A DNA stretch of 64,000 bases from Streptomyces lateritius (lineage in GTDB: Bacteria > Actinomycetota > Actinomycetes > Streptomycetales > Streptomycetaceae). A program made the position numbers and the translations under genes. Below are positions 58,097 to 64,000 of the stretch, in pieces. Position 1 is the first letter of the stretch, and each line of letters begins with the position of its first letter. The stretch covers positions 119,422 through 183,421 of the forward strand of contig NZ_BMTO01000011.1 of assembly GCF_014649715.1 (NCBI RefSeq). The letters run 5' to 3'. Below the pieces are notes generated by a model. The model did no database searches. It worked only from the letters and a program-made list of their open reading frames with translations, and was not told the origin of the DNA.

Positions 58097-58507
58097 TCAG
58101 CAGGCAGCGGCGTCCTCTACCGTCGCTCGCACCTTCAGGACGGTGTCGACTCCGGTGAGCTCCAGGAGCCGCTGTACCTGGTCTGTCGGCGCGGCCACGC
58201 GCAGATCGGTCGCCCGGTGCGTGAGGATCAGCAGGTTCAGAAGCGTCGAGTCCGCGAACGTGATGCCGGAGGCGTCCAGGACCACCTTCCGGTGCCTGTC
58301 GGCCGCGGTGTCGAGCGCGGCCGCCAGAGGGGTGATCGAGTCCATGTCGTAGGAGCCGCATGCGACGACGACCCAGGTGTCGCGCAACTCGTACTGCATC
58401 ACCGCAGCCCGGTCGGGTACGTGCGCTTCAGCCTGTTCCGTCGGCTGGTCCGTGGTCCCACCGGCGTTCTTCGTGCGCCTGGGTGTGACGGCCTGGTTCG
58501 AAGACAC
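58097..58507 (-). CDS. STAS-domain anti-sigma factor antagonist
   Basis: A 136-residue protein with a hydrophilic N-terminal extension of about 38 residues and an STAS domain. The phosphorylation-site region is VLDASGITFADSTLLNLL, where the Ser of ADSTLL is the residue that an RsbW/SpoIIAB-type kinase would modify and a SpoIIE-type phosphatase would restore. It could be a partner of the phosphatases at 12979-17842. The GTG at 58507 follows GGAGGGACC; an internal ATG at codon 37 lies close to the domain start. It is divergent from the winged-helix gene. Confidence 0.9.
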   Translation of the reverse strand: MSSNQAVTPRRTKNAGGTTDQPTEQAEAHVPDRAAVMQYELRDTWVVVACGSYDMDSITPLAAALDTAADRHRKVVLDASGITFADSTLLNLLILTHRATDLRVAAPTDQVQRLLELTGVDTVLKVRATVEDAAAC

Positions 58508-58598
58508 CCCTGGTCCCTCCCGTGACTCGCCCGCAGAATCATGTCAGCTGTTACGCGAAAAGTATGTCATGTATTCCGCTTCCGGCAACGACGGTCCT

Positions 58599-58604
58599 TA
58601 GAAT
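58599..58604 (+). promoter_or_regulatory. Leaderless -10 element of the winged-helix gene
   Basis: TAGAAT ends 6 nt before the ATG at 58611, the spacing expected if transcription starts at the start codon. The spacer GCCTCC has no ribosome-binding site. The same hexamer and spacing occur before the XRE gene at 34653. Confidence 0.55.
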
Positions 58605-58610
58605 GCCTCC

Positions 58611-58973
58611 ATGGTTGGAGTGCCCGAATCTCACACCGGCTGGACGTTCATCACCAATCACGCGCGCGTGCTGGCGGCCATCGCCGACAACCCGAACGTC
58701 CGGATCCGCGACATCGCCGCCCACTGTCGGCTCACAGAGCGTGCCGTCCAGCGGATAATTTCTGATCTTGAGCAGGACGGTTACCTCTCCCACACCCGCG
58801 ACGGGCGTAGCAACACCTACCGCATCGAGCCGGACAAGGTGCTGCGCCATCCGGCGGAAGCGGGCCTGCCCGTGGCCTCCCTGCTCTCCCTGCTCGTGCA
58901 GGACGAAACCGACCGCAACAGCAAGCCGGGGGCCCTGTCATCACGTCTGGCGGATGCCGGCGGGGCGAGGTAG
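58611..58973 (+). CDS. MarR/ArsR-like winged-helix regulator
   Basis: A 120-residue DNA-binding protein. ARVLAAIADNPNVRIRDIAA then HCRLTERAVQRIISDLEQDG and YLSHTRDGRSNTYRIEPDK make a complete winged helix. The C-terminal 35 residues are short and probably form a dimerisation helix, with no ligand domain. It is divergent from the STAS gene and is probably leaderless. It may regulate that gene, but there is no direct sign. Confidence 0.85.
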   Translation: MVGVPESHTGWTFITNHARVLAAIADNPNVRIRDIAAHCRLTERAVQRIISDLEQDGYLSHTRDGRSNTYRIEPDKVLRHPAEAGLPVASLLSLLVQDETDRNSKPGALSSRLADAGGAR

Positions 58974-59095
58974 AGGAGGATCAGCTCCCGATCGCGGCGC
59001 ACCCCCTCGACCCGCCGCCTCGGCGCCGCCCCCTCCGTGCCGCCGCTCCCGGCCGCCCGTGAGCGACAACCGCCGCCCTCGCGCCTGCGCCGTTG

Positions 59096-59114
59096 CCGAC
59101 GCGATCGGCGTCGG
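59096..59114. terminator. Hairpin downstream of the winged-helix gene
   Basis: CCGACGC GATCG GCGTCGG, perfect 7-bp arms with a 5-nt loop, about 120 nt after the stop and 69 nt before the LysE gene. It is a possible terminator or leader structure. Confidence 0.4.
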
Positions 59115-59182
59115 TGCGCCGTGACGGGGTAGTGGCACCCTGACGCACACGCCTGGATGAGGACGGACGAACGGGAGAGCGC

Positions 59183-59803
59183 ATGGCGGTCGACCTCGTC
59201 GGTTTCCTCGGCGTGGTGCTGGTGGCGTACGTGGTACCCGGCCCGGACTTCCTCGTGGTGGTGAGAGCGGCGGCCGAGGACCCGTCGAGAGGGCGAGCCG
59301 CCGCATTGGGTGCGCAAGCCGGCTTGTGCGTGCACATGCTGGCCGCTGCCGTTGGACTCGCGGTCATGGCCGCCCGCTCTCCCGCGGTGTACAACGCGAT
59401 CAAACTCCTGGGCGCCGCGTACCTGGTCTACCTAGGGGTGCGGGCGGTTCTCGCCGCCAGGCGTCCGGCCGGGGCTCCGCCACTGGAGGCCGGGCCCGCC
59501 GCGGGGCCGGCGCGGTCCGGCTTCGCGGAGGGCCTCATCACCAACGTCCTCAACCCGAAGGCTGCGCTCTTCTTTCTGAGCGTCTTGCCTCAGTTCGTGG
59601 CCGGCGACGGTTCGTTGTGGCAGCAGATCCTTTTCCTCGGGATCCTGGACGTCCTCATCGGGGTCGTCTACTGGTTCGCCCTCGTCCTGATCGCCGCACG
59701 ACTGCGGGCCTTGCTCGCCCGGCCGAAGGTGCGTCACCGCTGGGAGCTGACCACCGGCTGGCTGTTCATCGCCATCGGCATCGGGGTCGCCACCGTCGCC
59801 TGA
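59183..59803 (+). CDS. LysE/RhtB-family exporter
   Basis: A 206-residue membrane protein with six predicted helices. The family opening VVLVAYVVPGPDFLVVVRAA and GRAAALGAQAGLCVHMLAAAVGL are present, with the central FAEGLITNVLNPKAALFFLSVLPQF split over residues about 112-137. It exports an amino acid or a related metabolite; the exact substrate is not predictable. An ACGGGAGAGCGC stretch serves as ribosome-binding site. It is transcribed alone. Confidence 0.92.
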   Translation: MAVDLVGFLGVVLVAYVVPGPDFLVVVRAAAEDPSRGRAAALGAQAGLCVHMLAAAVGLAVMAARSPAVYNAIKLLGAAYLVYLGVRAVLAARRPAGAPPLEAGPAAGPARSGFAEGLITNVLNPKAALFFLSVLPQFVAGDGSLWQQILFLGILDVLIGVVYWFALVLIAARLRALLARPKVRHRWELTTGWLFIAIGIGVATVA

Positions 59804-59927
59804 CTCCGCTCGGCGGGGCCCCCGTTGCCCCACTCTGCCGCCTCCACCACCTTCGTCTCGTCGATTCCCTCAGCAGCCGCGACCGCGACCGACAATCAGC
59901 GAGGGAGCAACCCGGGCTCACGCACCG

Positions 59928-60143
59928 TCAGCCGAGGCTTCGTCTGCGGTCCCCGGTCGACTGCGGTGGGATGCTGCGCAGCCGGCGGGCAGGACGCCTG
60001 CTCGGGCCGGTCCTGCGTGCGCCCTCCTCGCAGCACCGGTCTGCGGTCTGGTCGGATTCCGCGGGTGCCACCGCCGGGGCGAGAGCGATCGCAGCGACGA
60101 CCGCCGTCACCACGACGAGGATGATTCCGATGCTCACGGACAT
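59928..60143 (-). CDS. Small single-span membrane protein, doubtful
   Basis: A 71-residue frame starting MSVSIGIILVVVTAVVAAIAL, a single clear membrane helix, then a Cys pair and a strongly basic tail (RRTGPSRRPARRLRSIPPQS). A weak ribosome-binding site AAGGCGGGA precedes the ATG. Small membrane proteins of this type are common in streptomycetes, but the tail looks out of frame, so this may be a truncated gene. Confidence 0.4.
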   Translation of the reverse strand: MSVSIGIILVVVTAVVAAIALAPAVAPAESDQTADRCCEEGARRTGPSRRPARRLRSIPPQSTGDRRRSLG

Positions 60144-60475
60144 GAGTCCCGCCTTTCGCCTTGACCTTTACCTCTTGTGACTACAGAGCGTTTCCCATAT
60201 GGCGCACTGTAAACACAGGGAGTGACAATGGGGGCGGGTCAGCCGGCCAGGGGGCACGTCGATGACCCCGCTGGCCCCATGCAGGAGCGGGCTGTCAACG
60301 CGGACCGCCCGTCACGGAGTTGCGTCAGCGAGTGGGTGCCGAGCACCCACTCGCAGCTCCGAAGCACCTTCCCCGTCAGTCGCACAACACCCCGTGGCGG
60401 TCGCGGAGTCAGCGACGCGCCAGGGGGCACATGTACAGGAACGGGCCGACGGTCGGCCAGGCAGGAGGCGTGGCA
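60144..60475. other. 332-bp gap holding a strong hairpin
   Basis: No gene is credible. It contains the AT-richer stretch GAGCGTTTCCCATATGGCGC around 60186-60205, which could be a promoter, and a perfect 12-bp hairpin (separate entry). It ends with the ribosome-binding site of the 68-residue gene. Confidence 0.5.
60328..60354. terminator. Perfect 12-bp hairpin with 3-nt loop
   Basis: GCGAGTGGGTGC CGA GCACCCACTCGC is an exact inverted repeat 122 nt before the next ATG. No T-tract follows. It could terminate an upstream transcript, act as an attenuator in the leader of the next gene, or be a dyad operator. Confidence 0.55.
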
Positions 60476-60682
60476 ATGACGGAGGCATCTCACCCCGTGA
60501 CGGCGGCGGAAGCGGCCCGGTCGGCCCTGGAGGAAGTCGTGGATCCCGGCGCCAGGGCGGTGGCCCTGGCCTTGCTGGCGGTGCGGGAGGAGCTGGCGGC
60601 ACTGGCTGAACGGACGGGCAGTGTCGACACGCGGCTGGAGCAGGTGAACCAGTACCTGGGAGCCCTCGCCAACAAGCCCTGA
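60476..60682 (+). CDS. Small helical protein, hypothetical
   Basis: A 68-residue protein with an excellent ribosome-binding site (GGAGG, 7-nt spacing). It is almost entirely helical, with heptad-like hydrophobic spacing (LLAVREELAALAERTGSVDT, RLEQVNQYLGALANKP) suggesting a short coiled coil. No family was recognised. It may be a small partner or phasin-like protein. It is convergent with the next gene. Confidence 0.65.
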   Translation: MTEASHPVTAAEAARSALEEVVDPGARAVALALLAVREELAALAERTGSVDTRLEQVNQYLGALANKP

Positions 60683-60744
60683 CCATGGGCCGGCTCAGGA
60701 CCACGACGCTTCCCAGCCGTCGCCGGGTGGTCCCGGCCGGCCGT

Positions 60745-61110
60745 TCAGTGCATGAGATGCCCGTGTGAGGACATGTGGGGCGCCAGTGAGCGGGCCCGCT
60801 CCCACATGCCGTGGAACTGCTCGGTGGGGCGCTGCTGTTCACCGTGCAGAGCGTTGAGGATCACCAGGCCGCCGGTCACCGCGGGGACGGCCCACTGCGT
60901 GAACGCCAGGTGCCGTGCGCGCGCTCGGTGTCGATGGGGTGCTTGGCGGCCTTCTCGGCGTCCTGCGGGTCGGAGGAGGACGCGAGTTCGATCTTCTTGC
61001 CCAGCATGCGGCTGTAGGCGGTGGCGGCAAGGGCCGCACCGGTCAGGACGCTCTTGGCGAGGGTGGAGGCGGCGGCGCACGCCGCGCAGCATCGTGTTGC
61101 GTGGCGGCAT
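60745..61110 (-). CDS. Small membrane-associated protein carrying a compensated double frameshift
   Basis: The 121-codon frame has a good ribosome-binding site (GAGGGAG) and opens MPPRNTMLRGV. It ends with a credible hydrophobic segment and tail (RHLAFTQWAVPAVTGGLVIL, HGEQQRPTEQFHGMWERAR). Between about 61075 and 60918 its peptide is Arg/His/Pro-rich nonsense, whereas the adjacent frame there reads like protein (ASTLAKSVLTGAALAATAYS, KKIELASSSDPQDAEKAAKH, PIDTER). Two opposite one-base indels would explain this. The product is either altered in the middle or the sequence has paired errors. Function is unknown. Confidence 0.55.
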   Translation of the reverse strand: MPPRNTMLRGVRRRLHPRQERPDRCGPCRHRLQPHAGQEDRTRVLLRPAGRREGRQAPHRHRARARHLAFTQWAVPAVTGGLVILNALHGEQQRPTEQFHGMWERARSLAPHMSSHGHLMH

Positions 61111-61350
61111 GAACGGCTCCCTCGGGGCGGACGGTAGAAGCGCCGGCGCGGTTGCCGGTGTCCTGTCGACCCTCGCGCACCGCGCGGGCGGCCGCCATCG
61201 CGACTGTTACGAACGGAGCAGGCGGCACCACCCGGGTGGTGGGGCCGAAGGGGGGCGCCGCCGGGTGAGGGCACCCGCTCCGGCCCCGTCCCACGCCACC
61301 CGGCAGCAACGTCCGACGATGCCGGCCTGCGTGCTCCGAGCGGGCGGGCG

Positions 61351-61767
61351 TCAGTCCGTGGACAGAGCTTCGAGCAGGTCGCCGACCTTGGGATCCGGGA
61401 GCGCGCGGGCGACGTCGGCCTGGGCGACGATGCCGACCAGGCGGTGCCCGTCGATCACCGGCAGGCGGCGTACCTTGTGCGAGGTCATGGTCCGCAGGAT
61501 CTCCTCGGCGTCATCGTCGGCGCCGATCGTGACCGCCTCGCCCTGGGCGAGGTCGCCGGCCTTGACCTCGGCCGGGTTCTTGCCGACCCCGAGGACCTTC
61601 ACGACGATGTCGCGGTCGGTGAGCATGCCCTTGAGCTTGTCGTCCGTACCGCAGATCGGCAGCGCGCCCACCCCCAGCCGGGTCATCTTCTTCGCGGCGT
61701 CGAGCACCGTCTCCTCGGCGCCGATGCACTCCGCGCCTTCCGTCATGATCTCGCGAGCGGTCGTCAT
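61351..61767 (-). CDS. CBS-pair protein
   Basis: A 138-residue protein of two CBS motifs: MTTAREIMTEGAECIGAEET ... GALPICGTDDKLKGMLTDRD and GEAVTIGADDDAEEILRTMT ... RRLPVIDGHRLVGIVAQADV. It matches the stress/hypoxia-type CBS proteins of actinobacteria, which bind adenine nucleotides. The ATG at 61767 follows GGGAGG at 8-nt spacing and begins at the first CBS helix. The next gene upstream on the same strand is a second CBS protein, 132 nt away. Confidence 0.9.
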   Translation of the reverse strand: MTTAREIMTEGAECIGAEETVLDAAKKMTRLGVGALPICGTDDKLKGMLTDRDIVVKVLGVGKNPAEVKAGDLAQGEAVTIGADDDAEEILRTMTSHKVRRLPVIDGHRLVGIVAQADVARALPDPKVGDLLEALSTD

Positions 61768-61899
61768 CCGGGCAGCCTCCCTGCTTTCCTCGTCTACGCG
61801 GTCTTCCGCACCCATCCGGGTGGGACGAGACACGCGTGCCCGCCCCTGGGCTTCGAGTAACGCCCAGTGCCGGCTCTCCACCCCGCCGACTGCCAACGG

Positions 61900-62370
61900 C
61901 TACTGCGGCTGGCCGCGCTGGTCGAGGAAGCAGCTCATGAGGCGGGCGGCGGTCACCGTACCGGCGAGACGTACCTGGTCGCCGTGGCGTTCGATCACCG
62001 CCACGAGGGGGCTGTGGGTGCGGGCCATCAGCGCCGCGACCTCGACCGCGGTCGCGTCCGGTCCGACGTACGGCGGGGGGAACAGGCGGCGGGGCAGCCA
62101 CTCAGCGACGGTGAGCCCTCGGAGCCGCTCGGCGATCTCGGCGTCGATCGCTCCCCCGGCGGCGGATGCGACGAGCGGATCGTCGATCACATAGTCGGGA
62201 AGCACCTGCCGCAGGACCTGCGAACCGGGCACGATCGCGTGCGGCTGCCCGTCCGCGTCCAGCACGAGCAGGGCTGGCAGCGACTGCCGGGCCAGCAGAC
62301 GGGCCGCGTCCATCGCGTCGTCGTCGGTCGTCACGAACGGATACGGCTCGGCCAGATCGCGGGCACGCAC
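61900..62370 (-). CDS. Divergent CBS-pair protein
   Basis: A 156-residue protein with two weaker CBS motifs (YPFVTTDDDAMDAARLLARQ, LPALLVLDADGQPHAIVPGS and YVGPDATAVEVAALMARTHS, PLVAVIERHGDQVRLAGTVT) and a middle insert with LTVAEWLPRRLFPPP. The GTG at 62370 is preferred over an upstream start because GAGGAG lies just before it. It may form mixed oligomers with the neighbouring CBS protein. The ligand is unknown. Confidence 0.82.
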   Translation of the reverse strand: MRARDLAEPYPFVTTDDDAMDAARLLARQSLPALLVLDADGQPHAIVPGSQVLRQVLPDYVIDDPLVASAAGGAIDAEIAERLRGLTVAEWLPRRLFPPPYVGPDATAVEVAALMARTHSPLVAVIERHGDQVRLAGTVTAARLMSCFLDQRGQPQ

Positions 62371-62539
62371 AGCACTCTCCTCACCGGGTGAAGCCGACGA
62401 CATGCGCGGTGCCCGCCGGCCCGCGGTGTTTCACGCTCAGCCCGCCACAGACAGCCGCTCCATGCCATCCTCACACTCCACCGTAGGCCTGCCGGCACCG
62501 GTCCGGGGCGCGGATCAGACGCGGGATCGGGACGTCGTC

Positions 62540-63274
62540 CTACCGATGTGCCGGTCGGCTCGTCGCCCGTACCGCGTCCCTGATCAGCTCGGCGACCTGG
62601 GTGGGCTCGGACAGGGCGACGGCGTGGGAGGCGTCCGGGAGCTCGACGACGACGGCTCCGGCCCGCCGGGCGCCGTAGCGCTGGACCTCGGGGTTGATCG
62701 CACGGTCGGCCCCGGCCACCAGGGCCCAGGACGGCTTCGTCAGCCACGCGGCCGCGGAGGCCGTCTCGGCGAAGGCCGCGGCGGCCAGGGGGCGCTGGAC
62801 CGCTGCCAGGACGGTGGCGACGTCCTCGGTCACGTCCGCGGCGAAGACGGCGGGGAAGGCCGCCTCGTCGATGGTGACCTCCACGGCGGAGTCGCCGTCG
62901 AGGAGCGGGTACCTCCACTCCTTCAGGCTGCTCGTCAGGGGGGAGTCGGGGAAGCGCGCCTGCAGCTCGCCGAGGCTCTCGCCCTCGCGCAGGACGTACG
63001 CGGCCACGTAGACGAGCCCGACGACGTTCTCCTCGGTGCCGGCCACGGTGATCAGCGCACCGCCGTAGGAGTGGCCGACGAGTACGACGGGGCCGTCGAT
63101 CTGGGAGACGACGGAAGCGACGTAGGCGGCGTCCGAGGCGAGGCCGCGCAGGGGGTTGGCCGGCGCGATCACCGGAATGCCACGGCTCCGCAGTTCCCAG
63201 ATGACGCCTATCCAGGCCGCCGCGTCGGCGAAGGCACCGTGCACGAGGACGACGGTGGGGGTGGGGGTGGTCAT
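62540..63274 (-). CDS. Alpha/beta hydrolase
   Basis: A 244-residue alpha/beta hydrolase of the EstC/salicylate-esterase-like type: TVVLVHGAFADAAAWIGVIW, nucleophile Ser in VVLVGHSYGGALIT (about residue 84), acid in LVAGADRAINPEVQ and His in LPDASHAVALSEP. Length is normal for the cap-less group. It lies 11 nt downstream of the AraC-type gene on the same strand and is likely its target or partner. The substrate is unknown. Confidence 0.88.
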   Translation of the reverse strand: MTTPTPTVVLVHGAFADAAAWIGVIWELRSRGIPVIAPANPLRGLASDAAYVASVVSQIDGPVVLVGHSYGGALITVAGTEENVVGLVYVAAYVLREGESLGELQARFPDSPLTSSLKEWRYPLLDGDSAVEVTIDEAAFPAVFAADVTEDVATVLAAVQRPLAAAAFAETASAAAWLTKPSWALVAGADRAINPEVQRYGARRAGAVVVELPDASHAVALSEPTQVAELIRDAVRATSRPAHR

Positions 63275-63285
63275 GGGAGGGTCTC

Positions 63286-64000
63286 TCAGGCAGGAGTCGG
63301 GGTGAGGGACGGGGTGACGGAGTCCGGGGACGGCGACCGTGAGCCGGGAGCGCGGGCGGCGGTGGCCGGCGGGGCGAAGGCCGAGGTCGCCATCGACTGC
63401 CATTCGCTGGGGGACATGCCGTACGCGCCCCTGAACGTACGGCTGAAGTGGGAGGGGCTGCTGAAGCCCCAGCGGTGTGCCACCGCGGCCATGGTGGTTC
63501 TCCGGTGGGACCGGCCCAGCTCGATCCGGCAGGCTTCGAGCCTGCGTCGCCGCACCCACTGGCTCACCGTGGTGCCGTCGCTCTGGAAGAGCTTGTGCAG
63601 GTACCGGACGGAGATGTGGTGGGCGCGGGCGATCGATTCGGGTGAGAGGTCCGGGTCCATCAGATGCTCTTCGACGAAGGCCCGGATACGGGACAGCGTC
63701 TCGTTGCCGCCCCTCGACGCGTCGGCCGACTCGTCCGCCGTGTCCGTCTCGAGGAGTTCCATGACCAGCACGGAGAGGAGGTGAACGGCCGTCCGGGCGC
63801 GCCGGTCCCCGATCGAGGACCGGCGGAACTCCGCCTCGGCGGCGAGCGCGGACAGGAAGTCCGACACCAGCGCCCCGAGCCCCTCACCGCCGCGCACGGG
63901 GACGCCCACCACCTGGTTCAGTTCCGACTCCGTGACTCCGAGGTAGCAGCGGGGTATCCGGAAGAAGAGCATCCGGCAGCCGTCGCCGAACCGCAGCAGG
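63286..64000 (-). CDS. AraC-family transcriptional regulator (5' end outside window)
   Basis: At least 238 residues, entering from beyond the right end. The visible part has the end of an AraC-binding-like N-terminal domain (LFFRIPRCYLGVTESELNQV, LLSVLVMELLETD) and a complete C-terminal double helix-turn-helix: IRAFVEEHLMDPDLSPESIA, YLHKLFQSDGTTVSQWVRRR, then HRWGFSSPSHFSRTFRGAYG. This is the layout of NphR/FeaR-type activators. It is co-transcribed with the alpha/beta hydrolase gene. An internal ATG at 63972 should not be taken as the start. Confidence 0.88.
   Translation of the reverse strand, partial: LLRFGDGCRMLFFRIPRCYLGVTESELNQVVGVPVRGGEGLGALVSDFLSALAAEAEFRRSSIGDRRARTAVHLLSVLVMELLETDTADESADASRGGNETLSRIRAFVEEHLMDPDLSPESIARAHHISVRYLHKLFQSDGTTVSQWVRRRRLEACRIELGRSHRRTTMAAVAHRWGFSSPSHFSRTFRGAYGMSPSEWQSMATSAFAPPATAARAPGSRSPSPDSVTPSLTPTPA

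Noticed and set aside
1-64000. Biosynthetic gene cluster around the P450 and radical SAM gene
   Set aside because: No core synthase, precursor peptide, or resistance and transport genes accompany them; the two genes are merely divergent.

Overview
The window is very GC-rich actinobacterial DNA, most consistent with a Streptomyces chromosome. The signs are strong G/C bias at third codon positions, many GTG/TTG starts, 4-nt ATGA/GTGA stop-start overlaps, candidate leaderless promoters, two SpoIIE-type phosphatases, and families such as DUF1206 and PPOX/F420 proteins. No rRNA, tRNA, CRISPR array, prophage or intact insertion sequence was seen. Most of the content looks like ordinary chromosomal metabolism and regulation.

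Layout. 1-4831 (-): a translationally coupled livFGHMK-type ABC importer, with a divergent PucR-like regulator at 5016-6218 and an 18-bp palindrome between them. 6641-12742: glycerate kinase, then an ADP-ribose/NAD group (ADP-ribosylglycohydrolase coupled to a Nudix hydrolase, an orphan VapB-like antitoxin, a sirtuin), then an alkylation-repair pair (AdaA-HTH-AlkA fusion plus Ogt). 12979-17842: two convergent multidomain PP2C/SpoIIE phosphatases. 18101-25931: membrane proteins, a macrodomain protein, a CrtI-like oxidoreductase, an inositol-monophosphatase-like protein, a lipoate ligase and an amidase. 25987-32158 (-): a reductive pyrimidine degradation operon (NCS1 permease, luciferase-like enzyme, dihydropyrimidinase, aminotransferase, beta-ureidopropionase) behind nested palindromes. 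32405-43919: a Streptomyces-type hypothetical protein, a PPOX protein, an XRE regulator divergent from a methionine aminopeptidase, gamma-glutamyltransferase, a P450, an unusual radical SAM protein, an L,D-transpeptidase and an S15-like secreted hydrolase. 44090-49213: a wrecked glutamate-type ABC ATPase, GDPD, exonuclease III, an MBL hydrolase and a PcaD-PcaC fusion.

The most interesting locus is 49451-56293 (+). A GntR-type regulator is followed by a small AprB-like 2x[4Fe-4S] ferredoxin, a lipoprotein with a nitrate/sulfonate-type solute-binding domain and an apparent C-terminal NosL-like domain, an SsuC-like permease, an SsuB-like ATPase, and an AprA-like FAD oxidoreductase fused to about 270 residues of HEAT repeats. 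It looks like a self-contained uptake-plus-redox system for an unidentified, possibly sulfur-containing, anion.

56539-64000 is looser. It holds a PPOX protein, an STAS anti-anti-sigma protein divergent from a winged-helix regulator, a LysE exporter, small proteins, two CBS proteins, an alpha/beta hydrolase and an AraC regulator cut by the window end. Several DNA-level signals recur: operator-like palindromes upstream of operons, candidate leaderless promoters, perfect-stem bidirectional terminators, and two related copies of a short element whose ends supply the stop codons of neighbouring genes.
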